DNA of 55,566 bases from Lachnospiraceae bacterium (GCA_015057615.1 SVEA01000086.1:1-55566); one strand, 5' to 3'; positions 24,022 to 34,475 are shown, numbered from the stretch's first letter. Program-made: numbers and translations. The notes: a model not told the origin generated them from the letters alone.

Positions 24022-26142
24022 TTACTTATCTGCTTTTGCAGCTAAGACTTTCTCCTGTACGCTCTTCGGAACCGGCTCGTATTGTGAGAAGAACATGGAA
24101 TAAGCACCACGTCCCTGTGTTCTGGAACGAAGGGAAGTTGCATAACCAAACATTTCAGATAACGGTACAAAACCTCTGATCAATTTGGAACCGCTGACAT
24201 CCTCGGTACCTTCAATACGACCGCGGCGGGAGCTGATATCACCGATAACATCACCCATATACTCTTCCGGAACCGTAACTTCTACTCGCATGATCGGCTC
24301 AAGGAGTACTGCGCCTGCTTTATGCATAGCATCTTTGAACGCCATAGAACCGGCAATCTTAAATGCCATTTCACTGGAGTCGACTTCATGGTAGGAACCG
24401 TCGAAGCAGATCGCACGGATACCAAGTACGGGATAACCGCCGAGGATACCGGCTTTACTAGCTTCTCGGATACCATTGTCTACGGCTGGGATGTATTCCT
24501 TCGGAATAGCACCACCGGTAATATTATTAACAAATTCATAAGTCTGTTCTGCATTCGCATCCATAGGCTCAAAGCGAACTTTACAATGACCGTATTGTCC
24601 ACGTCCACCGGACTGCTTCGCATACTTAGAATCAACTTCGACTGTCTTGGTAAAGGATTCTTTGTATGCAACCTGAGGTGCACCAACATTTGCCTCTACC
24701 TTAAATTCACGAAGAAGTCGATCAACGATGATTTCAAGGTGTAACTCACCCATACCGGCGATAATTGTCTGTCCGGTCTCTTCGTTGGTATAAGCACGGA
24801 AGGTAGGATCTTCTTCCGCAAGCTTCGCCAAAGCTTCACCCATCTTATCCTGACCGGCTTTTGTCTTAGGTTCAATCGCAACATTGATAACCGGCTCCGG
24901 GAATTCCATGGATTCCAGAATTACCGGATGAGATTCATCACAGATGGTATCACCCGTGGTAGTAAATTTCAAGCCAACGGCTGCTGCAATATCTCCGGCA
25001 TATACTCTCTCTAATTCCTGTCTCTTATTCGCATGCATCTGAAGGATACGACCAACACGTTCCTTCTTATTCTTCGAAGAGTTTAAGATATAGGAACCGG
25101 AATTCATAGATCCAGAATATACACGGATAAATGCTAATTTACCTACGAAAGGATCCGCCATAATCTTAAATGCCAATGCAGCGAATGGTTCATCATCGGA
25201 TGATTTCTTTGTAATTTCATTTCCTTCCATATCCGTACCTTTGATATCCGGTACATCAATTGGAGAAGGCATATATTCGATGACTGCATCCAGAAGTTTT
25301 TGAACGCCCTTATTCTTGTATGCGGAACCGCATAGAACAGGGATAATCTCACCACTGATGGTAGCCTTTCTTAAAGCAACTTTTAATTCTGCCTCAGAAG
25401 GTTCTTCACCCTCTAAGAACTTCTCAATTAAATCATCATCTGTTTCGCAGATGGATTCAATCATTTTTTCTCTATATTCATCTGCAAGATCCTTCATATC
25501 ATCTGGAACTTCTTTGATTTCAATGTCGGTACCCTTATCATCCAGATAATAGTAAGCCTTCATTTCAAACAAATCGATCAGTCCCACGAAGGTATCTTCT
25601 TTACCGATCGGTAATTGCAAAGCAACCGGGTTCTTACCCAATCGTTCTGTAATCATACGTATAACGTTGAAAAAGTCTGCACCAGAAATGTCCATCTTAT
25701 TAACGAATGCCATTCTTGGTACATTATATTTGTCAGCTTGACGCCAAACCGTCTCAGACTGCGGCTCTACACCGCCTTTTGCACAGAATACACCGACCGC
25801 ACCGTCAAGCACACGCAGAGAACGCTCAACCTCAACGGTAAAGTCTACGTGTCCCGGAGTATCGATAATATTAATACGATGCTCTAAGGCACCGGGCATC
25901 TTCTTATGCTCTAATTCCTGAGTCCAATGGCATGTTGTAGCCGCTGATGTAATGGTAATACCTCTTTCCTGCTCCTGTTCCATCCAGTCCATGGTAGCAG
26001 TACCTTCGTGAGTATTACCAATTTTGTAGTTAACACCGGTATAAAATAAGATACGTTCTGTAAGTGTAGTCTTACCCGCATCGATATGAGCCATTATGCC
26101 GATATTTCTAGTCCTCTCTAACGGATATTCTCTTCCTGCCAA
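24022..26142 (-). CDS. fusA: Translation elongation factor G
   Basis: EF-G catalyses ribosomal translocation using GTP. From the chosen start the product is 706 residues, the usual length. GTPase motifs: [15 protein letters not shown] near residue 17, [20 protein letters not shown] near 88 and [10 protein letters not shown] near 142. The domain IV segment is [16 protein letters not shown] and the C-terminal domain V is [18 protein letters not shown]. The start is a TTG (26142-26140) with GGAGGAG directly upstream. An in-frame ATG 45 bases further upstream would add 15 unrelated residues and lacks a ribosome site. It follows rpsG in the str operon. Confidence 0.97.
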   Translation of the reverse strand: MAGREYPLERTRNIGIMAHIDAGKTTLTERILFYTGVNYKIGNTHEGTATMDWMEQEQERGITITSAATTCHWTQELEHKKMPGALEHRINIIDTPGHVDFTVEVERSLRVLDGAVGVFCAKGGVEPQSETVWRQADKYNVPRMAFVNKMDISGADFFNVIRMITERLGKNPVALQLPIGKEDTFVGLIDLFEMKAYYYLDDKGTDIEIKEVPDDMKDLADEYREKMIESICETDDDLIEKFLEGEEPSEAELKVALRKATISGEIIPVLCGSAYKNKGVQKLLDAVIEYMPSPIDVPDIKGTDMEGNEITKKSSDDEPFAALAFKIMADPFVGKLAFIRVYSGSMNSGSYILNSSKNKKERVGRILQMHANKRQELERVYAGDIAAAVGLKFTTTGDTICDESHPVILESMEFPEPVINVAIEPKTKAGQDKMGEALAKLAEEDPTFRAYTNEETGQTIIAGMGELHLEIIVDRLLREFKVEANVGAPQVAYKESFTKTVEVDSKYAKQSGGRGQYGHCKVRFEPMDANAEQTYEFVNNITGGAIPKEYIPAVDNGIREASKAGILGGYPVLGIRAICFDGSYHEVDSSEMAFKIAGSMAFKDAMHKAGAVLLEPIMRVEVTVPEEYMGDVIGDISSRRGRIEGTEDVSGSKLIRGFVPLSEMFGYATSLRSRTQGRGAYSMFFSQYEPVPKSVQEKVLAAKADK

Positions 26143-26239
26143 GGATAACTCCTCCTTAAATAGTGACAAAGAATGATGTGATATCAATCTCTATAAACTT
26201 AGTTCCAATGGTGGAAACATCATATGGTAATGATATCTC

Positions 26240-26746
<507 letters not shown>

Positions 26747-26949
26747 TCATCCGCTAGTCAATTAATTCTACGGTACTCACAAATTACTTCCTTGTGTTCG
26801 TGCTCAGCTTAACTTCACTTTCCAATCGCCTGTAACCACAGAAATACAAATCAAACGGAAACAAAAAATTAATCCGGCACTCAACTAATCAATTCGTAAT
26901 AGAACAAGTGAAATGGCTTTCGCCAATTCATCTTGTATGATCTGTAGTA

Positions 26950-27372
26950 TTACTTCTTAGCGTCTTTTGGTTTCTTAGCACCGTACTTGGAACGTGCCTG
27001 TCTTCTCTTAGCAACGCCTGCGGTATCCAAAGTACCTCTTATGATATGGTATCTGGTACCAGGTAAGTCCTTGACCCTTCCACCTCTGATCAGGACAACG
27101 CTATGCTCCTGAAGGTTGTGACCTTCTCCCGGGATATAGCTTGTTACTTCGATTCCATTGGACAAACGAACTCTGGCAATCTTACGAAGTGCTGAGTTAG
27201 GTTTCTTAGGGGTAGCTGTTCTAACCGCTGTACAAACACCTCTCTTTTGAGGAGAAGAAACATCGGTCGTTCTCTTGTTTAAGGAGTTAAATCCTTTCTG
27301 CAGAGCAGGTGAATTGGACTTATACTCTACCGTCTTTCTACCTTTTCTTACTAACTGATTAAATGTTGGCAT
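26950..27372 (-). CDS. rpsL: 30S ribosomal protein S12
   Basis: S12 lies at the decoding centre and controls accuracy. The 140-residue product contains the conserved [15 protein letters not shown] loop, where streptomycin-resistance changes occur; the Lys of TPKKPNSA is the wild-type residue. A second such site is [32 protein letters not shown] precedes the ATG. It is the first gene of the str operon, read from the consensus promoter at 27500-27528. Confidence 0.98.
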   Translation of the reverse strand: MPTFNQLVRKGRKTVEYKSNSPALQKGFNSLNKRTTDVSSPQKRGVCTAVRTATPKKPNSALRKIARVRLSNGIEVTSYIPGEGHNLQEHSVVLIRGGRVKDLPGTRYHIIRGTLDTAGVAKRRQARSKYGAKKPKDAKK

Positions 27373-27499
27373 TAATTTTTCACCTCCTGAATGTAATTCA
27401 AAACGAATTCTGTGGTTTTTCTGCGTTTTTGGATGTATCTATTAACATCAACAAATTTCGCATTATAATAGTTGCATGTAGAAATTTACACGCTAAATG

Positions 27500-27528
27500 A
27501 TTATACGTTTAAATGGATGAATTGTCAA
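27500..27528 (-). promoter_or_regulatory. Consensus promoter of the str operon
   Basis: TTGACA (27528-27523), a 17-base spacer and TATAAT (27505-27500). The leader before rpsL is about 120 nt and unstructured by eye. Confidence 0.9.
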
Positions 27529-27652
27529 GGTTTTTTTATCCACCCGCATTATTATTTGCAATTATGCATTTTTCATGAATAAACGCTCTTATAATTTGAT
27601 CTATTTTTGCTTATCCGAATAATTTCTACAAAATTCGATTTCTTTTTTACTA

Positions 27653-27681
27653 TTTAATTCCTTTCTCTTCTATGATATAAT
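27653..27681 (+). promoter_or_regulatory. Possible promoter of rpoD
   Basis: A good -10 TATAAT (27676-27681) with a weak -35 TTTAAT 17 bases upstream, about 40 nt before the rpoD start. Confidence 0.4.
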
Positions 27682-27721
27682 AGCAGTTAGTGTTTTTATA
27701 TCCTAGGATGGAGGAACCAAA

Positions 27722-28855
27722 ATGAACGAACAGCCCAACTATGAGGTGTTAGAAGAAAAGTTCCGTGAGTTTTTCGTCAGCGCGAAGAACCAAAAAGGTA
27801 TTGTTAAGCTGCAAGATGTCAATACTTTAATTAACGAACTGAATTTGGACAATCATCAAATCGATAAAATATATGAGAAGCTGGAAGCAAATAATATTGT
27901 TATACTTGACTCCGGTGAGGAAGAGGAACCTGATGAGGTCCTTCTTCTTGAAATAGAAGAGGACGACGATGATATCGAGGATGAGGAAAAGAAGACGAAA
28001 ACCAGCTATGCTCCCTCCGCCTCCGGTTCTGACGATCCGGTACACCTCTATTTGAAAGAAATCGGTAATTACCCGCTTCTTACTACCGAGGATGAAATCG
28101 AGCTGTCAAAACGGATTGAGCAGGGAGATGAGGAAGCCAAAAATATACTTGCAGAATCGAATCTGCGCCTTGTGGTAAGTATTGCAAAACGTTATGTTGG
28201 ACGAGGTTTGTCCTTTCTGGATCTGATACAGGAAGGTAATCTGGGGCTCATTAAGGCGGTTGAAAAATTTGATTATACCAAAGGCTTCAAATTCAGTACC
28301 TATGCGACCTGGTGGATTAGGCAGGCAATTACAAGATCGATCGCAGACCAATCAAGAACGATAAGAATCCCGGTACATATGTCAGAAATTATAAACCGTA
28401 CCTATCGCGTCTCGAGAAATCTGCTTCAGATACTGGGAAGAGAGCCAACCGAGCAGGAGCTCGCTGATGAATTAAAGCTTCCCATAGAAAAAGTACGTGA
28501 GGTATTAAAGGTATCCGCCGATCCGGTTTCCTTAGATACTCCCATCGGGGAGGAGGATGACAGCCATCTCGGTGATTTTATACGGGATGAAACGGTTATG
28601 GGACCAGAAGAGGCTGCCTCCTACGCAATCTTAAAGGATCAGATAACAAAGCTTTTAGATACTCTGACCGAACGGGAGCAGCGCGTATTAATCCTGCGGT
28701 TTGGTTTACAGGATGGTAGAAGCAGAACCTTAGAGGAAGTCGGCAAGGAGTTTAATGTAACCAGGGAGCGGATCCGCCAGATTGAAGCGAAGGCTTTACG
28801 AAAGCTCCGGCATCCCAGCCGCGCAAAGCTGCTCAAGGGATATGAGGTTTTATAA
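27722..28855 (+). CDS. rpoD: Primary RNA polymerase sigma factor
   Basis: The housekeeping sigma-70 factor directs RNA polymerase to TTGACA/TATAAT promoters. The 377-residue product has region 1.1 (residues 1-80, acidic stretch [13 protein letters not shown]), region 1.2/2.1 ([27 protein letters not shown]), region 2.4 ([21 protein letters not shown]), region 3 (VHMSEIINR) and region 4.2 ([45 protein letters not shown]). GGATGGAGGAA precedes the ATG. dnaG, its usual partner, is not upstream here; instead the str operon diverges from it. Confidence 0.97.
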   Translation: MNEQPNYEVLEEKFREFFVSAKNQKGIVKLQDVNTLINELNLDNHQIDKIYEKLEANNIVILDSGEEEEPDEVLLLEIEEDDDDIEDEEKKTKTSYAPSASGSDDPVHLYLKEIGNYPLLTTEDEIELSKRIEQGDEEAKNILAESNLRLVVSIAKRYVGRGLSFLDLIQEGNLGLIKAVEKFDYTKGFKFSTYATWWIRQAITRSIADQSRTIRIPVHMSEIINRTYRVSRNLLQILGREPTEQELADELKLPIEKVREVLKVSADPVSLDTPIGEEDDSHLGDFIRDETVMGPEEAASYAILKDQITKLLDTLTEREQRVLILRFGLQDGRSRTLEEVGKEFNVTRERIRQIEAKALRKLRHPSRAKLLKGYEVL

Positions 28856-28870
28856 AAATTAATTTATGAC

Positions 28871-28894
28871 GGAAAAGCAAGCGCAGAAATGAGG
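28871..28894 (+). repeat. SD-bearing short repeat S upstream of the plsC-like gene
   Basis: GCGCAGAAATGAGG (28881-28894) ends 8 nt before the acyltransferase ATG and provides its ribosome site. It is preceded by GGAAAAGCAA. Confidence 0.6.
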
Positions 28895-28902
28895 AAAACT
28901 CT

Positions 28903-29613
28903 ATGAAACGAATTATTTTAATGGTAATACGAAGTATCTTTCTATTACCCTATTGGTTGTTTCGCATCTTCCGGCTCTGTAATATAGAAAAATATGATGC
29001 CAAAACCAGATATGATTTTCTGCATAAAATCACGCCGATCGTGATACGGCGGGGCAGAATTCAAATCGAGTGTACCGGACTGGAAAACTTACCGAAAGAA
29101 AATGGATATATTATGTTTCCAAATCACCAGGGTTTATTTGATGCCCTGGCATTTCTGCAAACACATGAGCGACCTTTTGTAACGGTTATGAAGAAAGAAA
29201 CAAAAAATGTCTTCCTATTAAAACAGGTGATACAAATACTGCAGGCGGAAGTTATTGACCGGGAGGATATCCGGCAGTCCATGCAGGTGATTATGAATAT
29301 GACCCGCAGGGTCAAGACCGGCGAAAACTTTCTGATATTCCCGGAAGGAACCCGTTCTCGTAAGGGGAACGAGCTTCTGGAATTTAAGGGCGGAAGCTTT
29401 AAAAGTGCCATGAACGCAAAATGCCCGATTGTACCGGTTGCTCTCATCGACTCCTTCAAAGCGTTTGATACCCATTCCATTAAGAAACTAAAAGTTCAGA
29501 TACATTATTTAGAGCCTCTGTATTACGAGGATTATAAGGGTAGAAAGTCAACCGAAATTGCTTCCTATGTTTCCTCACTGATTCAAGACAAAATCAAAGA
29601 AAAAACCAGATAA
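28903..29613 (+). CDS. 1-acyl-sn-glycerol-3-phosphate acyltransferase (PlsC family)
   Basis: PlsC-type enzymes acylate lysophosphatidic acid at the membrane in phospholipid synthesis. The 236-residue product has a hydrophobic N-terminus (IILMVIRSIFLLPYWLFRIF), the catalytic HxxxxD-type motif as PNHQGLFDALAF near residue 74, and the substrate motif FPEGTRSRKG near residue 147. It lies 47 nt after rpoD and ends with a terminator, so it is probably read from the rpoD promoter. Confidence 0.88.
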   Translation: MKRIILMVIRSIFLLPYWLFRIFRLCNIEKYDAKTRYDFLHKITPIVIRRGRIQIECTGLENLPKENGYIMFPNHQGLFDALAFLQTHERPFVTVMKKETKNVFLLKQVIQILQAEVIDREDIRQSMQVIMNMTRRVKTGENFLIFPEGTRSRKGNELLEFKGGSFKSAMNAKCPIVPVALIDSFKAFDTHSIKKLKVQIHYLEPLYYEDYKGRKSTEIASYVSSLIQDKIKEKTR

Positions 29614-29657
29614 AACCGCTGGAAGGCTGTTTTTCTTCTAACGGTTTCTTTTTTTGA
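29613..29657 (+). terminator. Intrinsic terminator of the rpoD-plsC unit
   Basis: AAACCG...CGGTTT, with inner GAAG/CTTC pairing, is followed by TTTTTTT. It may also stop the convergent phosphofructokinase gene. Confidence 0.75.
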
Positions 29658-29681
29658 AAATTATTCATGTAAAAACTGATA

Positions 29682-30902
29682 TTAGAACAGCTTCATTTGC
29701 CTGGGGATTCCATTTTCATATTGGATTTTTGTTTCTCCCTGGATCAACGGTTTTAGATATTCAATCATGTCTTTTGTAACATCATGGCCATCCTCGGTGA
29801 TCCAATCAAGTGGTACTTTCTTTTCCTTGTTTGCAACCTCTTCTACCGGTACCGAGATAAATTCGATCCGGTAAGGGTTATTACTTAGCCTCTTAATAGC
29901 AGACATCCTGCCGGTTTCTCCGGTCAATGCACAGTACAGTGCTTTCTGTCCCAGAAGAAGGGACTCTGTCACATCGGTTTCGCTGGCAATATGAGCCGAT
30001 GCTCTCTGCATCAGATTTAACTCTATGGAACGTACCTTACAGCCGATCTCTTTTCGAATCAACTGCTCCAAGGTACGTACCGCTCCGGCAATATACTTAT
30101 GTCCAAAATTATCCGTTTCTCCGGAAGACAGCTGATCCGATATATAGTTTCCGTTCCTGTCCTTAATTCCCTCACTGACCGCTATCAGGACATTGGGTTT
30201 TTGCTTCAACTTCTCTCTTACATCGCTAAGAAAGCCTGCATAATCAAATGTCCTCTCACAAAGGTAGATCAGATCCGGACCGGTACCTCCGTTGGTCCGG
30301 GCCGATGCCGATGAAGCAGTAAGCCATCCGGCATTCCTTCCCATGATTTCTACAATGGTAACCGCCGGTATATTATAGGAGGCAGTATCACTTTCCAATT
30401 CCGCCATCGTTGTTGCGATATATTTAGCCGCAGAACCAAATCCGGGGCTATGATCCGTCAGATTAAGGTCGTTATCTATTGTTTTCGGGGCACCGATAAT
30501 ACTAAAGTTATAATGCTTATTTTTACAATAGTCCGAAAGTTTATTAACGGTATCCATAGAATCATTACCGCCAATATAGATAAAATATGAAATCTCATAT
30601 TTGTAAAACGCTTCTACAATCTTCCGATAAGGCTCCTCGTCTTTACGCCAATCCTCTAGTTTGTATCTGCAAGTTCCCAGAGCAGAGGAAGGTGTGTACG
30701 TAAGGGTATCCAAAGCAAATGTATCCTCTACAAACTTATTTAACTTCATTACATTATCTTTTAATACTCCTTCAATTCCATTTTTTGCTCCGTAAATTAT
30801 GTCAACTTTATTGCTTGTCCGTACACCCCGTATTACACCGGCGAGTGTAGCATTAATCACAGCGGTTGGTCCACCGGACTGTGCTACCAGTAAATTATTC
30901 AT
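29682..30902 (-). CDS. 6-phosphofructokinase, pyrophosphate-dependent type
   Basis: The enzyme phosphorylates fructose 6-phosphate in glycolysis. The 406-residue product has the N-terminal SGGPTAVINATLAG, GGNDSMDTVNKL near residue 104 and GAPKTIDNDLNLTDHSPGFGS near residue 130. The Asp after GGN (GGDG in ATP enzymes) and the Lys of PKTIDND (Gly in ATP enzymes) are the residues known to switch specificity from ATP to pyrophosphate. The length is also that of the long PPi group. It is monocistronic with its own promoter. PPi use is inferred from these residues only. Confidence 0.9.
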   Translation of the reverse strand: MNNLLVAQSGGPTAVINATLAGVIRGVRTSNKVDIIYGAKNGIEGVLKDNVMKLNKFVEDTFALDTLTYTPSSALGTCRYKLEDWRKDEEPYRKIVEAFYKYEISYFIYIGGNDSMDTVNKLSDYCKNKHYNFSIIGAPKTIDNDLNLTDHSPGFGSAAKYIATTMAELESDTASYNIPAVTIVEIMGRNAGWLTASSASARTNGGTGPDLIYLCERTFDYAGFLSDVREKLKQKPNVLIAVSEGIKDRNGNYISDQLSSGETDNFGHKYIAGAVRTLEQLIRKEIGCKVRSIELNLMQRASAHIASETDVTESLLLGQKALYCALTGETGRMSAIKRLSNNPYRIEFISVPVEEVANKEKKVPLDWITEDGHDVTKDMIEYLKPLIQGETKIQYENGIPRQMKLF

Positions 30903-30948
30903 TAGCGTCCTCCTGATATGAATATATTATCCCTAATTTGCGGTTTAC

Positions 30949-30978
30949 ATTCTAACATGCAGGACAATACACCGTCAA
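30949..30978 (-). promoter_or_regulatory. Promoter of the phosphofructokinase gene
   Basis: TTGACG (30978-30973), 18 bases, TAGAAT (30954-30949). One mismatch in each box. Confidence 0.55.
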
Positions 30979-31013
30979 GGGAACTGAAATATGATATACT
31001 CATTAAACTAAAC

Positions 31014-31039
31014 AGGCTCTTGCAAATTTCACAAAAGCC
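31014..31039 (-). terminator. Weak terminator of the trpXYZ-like operon
   Basis: GGCTtTTG/CAAgAGCC forms an imperfect stem, followed by TGTTTAGTTT on the minus strand. Confidence 0.5.
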
Positions 31040-31055
31040 CGTCCACATTTCCCTA

Positions 31056-31829
31056 TTAATTTCCACATTCAATACTTATTTCATTAAATTTGTTTAGAAC
31101 ATCTTCCATCTTCAGCTCTTTTTTTGTTTCTTCCGACGCATCAAAAATAACATCGCCCTGGTGCATCATAATTAACCGGTTGCCATATTCTACTGCGTAG
31201 CGAAGATTATGCGTAACCATAATGGTAGTAAGATGCTTCTCCTTAACGATCTGATCCGTCAGCTCCATGATTAGCTCTGCGGTCTTCGGATCCAGTGCCG
31301 CCGTATGTTCATCCAATATTAAAAACTCGATTGGAGTCATCGTTACCATAAGCAGCGCCATTGCCTGCCTCTGCCCACCGGATAGGGAACCTACCGGCAC
31401 CTCCAATTTATCTTCCAATCCAAGGCCAAGCGTTCTTAAGCTTTCCCGATAGGCTTCCATTCTCATCCTATTGGTTCCCTTACCAAGGTTAAAAGCCTTC
31501 CCTTTATTATCTGCAAGGGACATATTTTGCAAAATGGTCAAGTTCGGACAGGTTCCCATCGCAGGATTTTGATAAACCCTGCCGATCCTTTGCTGCCGGC
31601 GGAATTCCGGCATATTCGTAATCTCCGTATCGTTGATCGCAATGCTTCCCTTATCGATCGGGATGCTGCCGCATATAATATTGAGCATTGAGGTCTTCCC
31701 CGAGCCATTGCTCCCGACTACGGATACAAAATCCTCTTTCTGTATCGATAGATTAAAATCATTAAACAGGCACATTTCATTTACGGTGCCAGGGTTATAA
31801 TATTTTGAAATTCCTTTCAGCTCAAGCAT
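31056..31829 (-). CDS. trpZ: ABC transporter ATP-binding protein (TrpZ-like)
   Basis: This is the ATPase of a substrate importer, acting at the cytoplasmic membrane. From the chosen ATG it has 257 residues. Walker A is VGSNGSGKTSMLNII, the Q-loop YQNPAMGTCPNLTI, the signature LSGGQRQAMALLM, Walker B EFLILDEHTAALD and the switch His MVTHN. The ATG overlaps the permease stop by 8 nt and has a GAAGGG site. An upstream in-frame codon was rejected because it lies inside the permease. The operon is headed by a T-box with a UGG specifier, so tryptophan is the likely cargo. Confidence 0.85.
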   Translation of the reverse strand: MLELKGISKYYNPGTVNEMCLFNDFNLSIQKEDFVSVVGSNGSGKTSMLNIICGSIPIDKGSIAINDTEITNMPEFRRQQRIGRVYQNPAMGTCPNLTILQNMSLADNKGKAFNLGKGTNRMRMEAYRESLRTLGLGLEDKLEVPVGSLSGGQRQAMALLMVTMTPIEFLILDEHTAALDPKTAELIMELTDQIVKEKHLTTIMVTHNLRYAVEYGNRLIMMHQGDVIFDASEETKKELKMEDVLNKFNEISIECGN

Positions 31830-32721
31830 TTCCCTTCGCCCTCCTTTTCCGGTCATTGCTGGCAACCAGGATGATAAAAAATAATACGGCTGTGATTAGC
31901 TTTAAATCAGAAGTTTCCAGACCATAGCGAATCGCGATTGCCACACATATCTTATAGATAATGGAGCCCAAAACAACCGCAGTGGTAGTTTTCAGAAAGG
32001 AAACTCTTTTAAATAAATTAATTCCTATGACAACGCTTGCCAGACCCATGACCATGGTTCCGGTTCCCGAGTATATATTAAAGAACCCGCTCTTTTGTGC
32101 ATATACACCACCGGACAAGGCAACGAAGGCATTTGCAATTGCAAGCCCGATTATCTTGATAATGCCTTTATCCTTCGCCAGTGACGTTACGACCATCTCA
32201 TTATCGCCTACCGCCTGGAGAAGATAACCGGATTTTGTTTTCAGGTACAAATCCAGCAGCACCTTCATAAGGATTACAATAAGAAGCAATACCGCCGATA
32301 TCAGATAGGGCTGGACCACCTCGGGCATTTTATTTAAAAACGAATTATTAAAAATTGTTTTCTTTGTAAAAATCGGGACATCTGCTTTCCCTCCGGTGAT
32401 TCGAAGATTAATCGAATATAACGCTGTCATCATAATGATACCGGCAAGGAGATCCCGGACCTTGAATTTTACATGAATAATTCCGGTCAGCATTCCGGCA
32501 AACGCTCCGATTACAAAGGAGATCAGCAGCGTGAGTACCGGGGAAACTCCTTTCGTTATTAGGACGGCTGTGATCGCAGCGCCGAGTGGAAACGTTCCGT
32601 CCACCGAAAGATCTGGAAAATCAAGAATTTTGTAGGTAATGTATACCCCCAGTGCCATAACGGCATAAGCCAGACCTTCCTCCAATGCTCCTATAAATAT
32701 GATCCATATGGTTGCTAACAT
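31822..32721 (-). CDS. trpY: ABC transporter permease (TrpY-like)
   Basis: This is the integral membrane subunit of the T-box-controlled importer. The 299-residue product is highly hydrophobic with about eight segments, including AVMALGVYITYKILDFPDLSVDGTFPLGA at the N-terminus and GGVYAQKSGFFNIYSGTG later, features of the branched-chain-type permease superfamily. It lies about 250 nt after the binding-protein gene, with repeat D2 between them, and overlaps the ATPase start by 8 nt, supporting cotranscription. Specificity is inferred from the leader, not from this protein. Confidence 0.85.
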   Translation of the reverse strand: MLATIWIIFIGALEEGLAYAVMALGVYITYKILDFPDLSVDGTFPLGAAITAVLITKGVSPVLTLLISFVIGAFAGMLTGIIHVKFKVRDLLAGIIMMTALYSINLRITGGKADVPIFTKKTIFNNSFLNKMPEVVQPYLISAVLLLIVILMKVLLDLYLKTKSGYLLQAVGDNEMVVTSLAKDKGIIKIIGLAIANAFVALSGGVYAQKSGFFNIYSGTGTMVMGLASVVIGINLFKRVSFLKTTTAVVLGSIIYKICVAIAIRYGLETSDLKLITAVLFFIILVASNDRKRRAKGNA

Positions 32722-32793
32722 ACCTTACCTCCCATGCTCTTCTCTACTTATCCTTTGGTATAAGTATCCTTTGTCATCTTAAGATTGCTAAGA

Positions 32794-32944
32794 GTGTCAT
32801 AAGTCATTATTAAGATTTTGATATGGATATATCCACCTATTCATGTTCATTGTCTTGATTGACTTATGACATTCAAATCATATTTCATCATGAATAGGAT
32901 CTTACAGTTATTCATGGGTATCGTTTTTATATGGCTTATGATGC
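32794..32944. repeat. Element family D, degenerate copy D2
   Basis: GTGTCATAAGTC at the left and GGCTTATGATGC at the right are imperfect inverted ends. Internal CCTATTCATG (32836-32845) and CATGAATAGG (32889-32898) match the D1 arms, and a third TAAGTC arm lies at 32861-32870. It sits inside the trpX-trpY gap, so if transcribed it folds within the operon mRNA. Confidence 0.5.
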
Positions 32945-32967
32945 TCATACCTTTCTTAATAAATCTA

Positions 32968-34035
32968 TCACTCTGCGATTGTATCAAACATTTCCTTTGC
33001 ATTCTCTACCAGATCCTCCGGCAATGAAATACCCAGCTTATCAGCTGCTGCCGTATTCCCGTAAAAGGCAGCTTCCTCAATTACTTCAAAGTTGATCGCA
33101 TCCGCTGATTTCTCACCGCTTAATACCTGGGCCGCAATTCTGCCGGTCTGCATTCCAAGAGCATAATAGTCCAGTCCCATGGAGGCAAGGCATCCAAGCT
33201 TTACCTGTTCAATTTCACTTCCGAATACCGGAATGTTCTTTTTGGCTGCCTTACTAAGAATAACCGGCAGGGCACTGACAACGGTATTATCTGTTAAGTT
33301 ATTGACACAGTCTACTTTCTCCAGTAAATTGTCTGCTGCCAGAGAAATATCTGCAATCGTAGAAATACCGCTTTCTACAATTTCAAAACCGTATTCCGGA
33401 GCTGTTTCCTTATATTCTTTGATGGCAGATATAGAATTTGATTCACTGGTACTATACATGATACCGATGGTCTTCGCCTCCGGCAGGATCGCACGGATCA
33501 TTTCCAGCTGCAACTCGATCGGAAGCTTATCACTGGTACCGGTCACATTGCCGCTCGGGGTCCGATCCGCATTCGCCAGCTGGGCTGCCACGGGGTCCGT
33601 TACTGCCGTAAAGATTACCGGGATATCGGTATCCTTTGCTGCTCCAAAAGCACTTTGTGCCATTGGTGTAGCAATTGCAGCAATTAAATCCACCTTCTTA
33701 GCGATGAAGTTATTGGCGATCTGATTGGCATTGCTTCCATCCGCAAGCGCATTTTCCATATAAACCGTAAGATTATCCCCCTCTACATACCCCTCCTCGG
33801 CTAATCCTGCCAGAAAACCTTCCCTGCAGTTATCTAGGGAACCATGCTCTGCAAACTGGCCGATCCCGATCGCTGCCGGTTTCTTCTGCCCGCTCTCTGC
33901 ATTTGTATTTTCTGCCCCCTGCGCTTCCGGCGTCTGCTTTACGACACTACCACTGTCTGCTTCCTTTGTACCGCATGCAGTCAGAACACTGATTGTAAAG
34001 GTTAAAACAAACATTGATAAAGCTAACTTTTTCAT
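32968..34035 (-). CDS. trpX: ABC transporter substrate-binding lipoprotein (TrpX-like)
   Basis: This is the extracellular binding protein of the importer. The 355-residue product has a lipoprotein signal (LALSMFVLTFTISVLTAC, Cys at 21) and a Ser/Gln/Glu-rich linker to about residue 50. The ABC_sub_bind-type domain starts AAIGIGQFAEHGSLDNCREGFLAGL, with IAAIATPMAQSAFGAAKDTDIPVIF in the middle, and reaches normal length. The T-box at 34178-34440 precedes it, so tryptophan starvation should raise expression. Homologous tryptophan importers called trpXYZ are known in Firmicutes. Confidence 0.85.
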   Translation of the reverse strand: MKKLALSMFVLTFTISVLTACGTKEADSGSVVKQTPEAQGAENTNAESGQKKPAAIGIGQFAEHGSLDNCREGFLAGLAEEGYVEGDNLTVYMENALADGSNANQIANNFIAKKVDLIAAIATPMAQSAFGAAKDTDIPVIFTAVTDPVAAQLANADRTPSGNVTGTSDKLPIELQLEMIRAILPEAKTIGIMYSTSESNSISAIKEYKETAPEYGFEIVESGISTIADISLAADNLLEKVDCVNNLTDNTVVSALPVILSKAAKKNIPVFGSEIEQVKLGCLASMGLDYYALGMQTGRIAAQVLSGEKSADAINFEVIEEAAFYGNTAAADKLGISLPEDLVENAKEMFDTIAE

Positions 34036-34042
34036 TCTCTCT

Positions 34043-34067
34043 CCTCATTTCTTCGCGGTTTTTCCGC
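34043..34067 (-). repeat. SD-bearing short repeat S upstream of trpX
   Basis: GCGGAAAAACCGC forms a 4-bp hairpin followed by GAAGAAATGAGG, which supplies the trpX ribosome site. The GCGG/CCGC pair differs from the yvyF copy (TGCGCA/TGCGCA) but keeps pairing. Confidence 0.55.
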
Positions 34068-34177
34068 ATCCTATTTTATTTATCCATCAGCAGGTTCCGT
34101 TTACTTTTTACCGTTTGGGTTACCTCAATTTTCGTGGTTTTTTATTCGTTTCTTACGTCTATTCATAAAATTTAGCA

Positions 34178-34440
34178 ACAAAAAAAGCCCCAAGTATAAA
34201 TATACTTGAGACGAATAAAATCCGCGGTACCACTCAAATTGACTAAGTCCACTCTTTCATATACTAACATATATGCCATGCAAATAACGGTTATGGTTTC
34301 CGTCAACGCCTACTATAAAGTTCGGGTTGCCCTCGAAAGCCCATTCAGCTAAAATCTACATATCGCATCCCACCACCTGCGACTCTCTGTCATGTCGGAT
34401 CAAAGCTTACTCTTCTTTCTCAACGGTTTCGCTTATTGAT
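34178..34440 (-). promoter_or_regulatory. Tryptophan T-box riboswitch with terminator
   Basis: The leader binds uncharged tRNA and prevents termination. In order on the minus strand: Stem I with an AGTA motif (GAAGAGTAAGC), the distal AGAGAG loop, GGTGG, and a specifier loop reading TGAA-TGG-GC, making TGG (34343-34341) the specifier for tRNA-Trp. The T-box sequence GAGTGGTACCGCGG is at 34235-34222, and the terminator stem CAAGTATA/TATACTTG with a T run is at 34210-34178. It controls the trpXYZ-like genes. The T-box itself is certain; the specifier choice is by position and homology. Confidence 0.9.
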
Positions 34441-34446
34441 GAGTCC

Positions 34447-34475
34447 ATCATAATACGTTGCTTTTCATTTGTCAA
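34447..34475 (-). promoter_or_regulatory. Promoter of the T-box/trpXYZ-like operon
   Basis: TTGACA (34475-34470), a 17-base spacer and TATGAT (34452-34447), starting transcription just before T-box Stem I. Confidence 0.85.
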
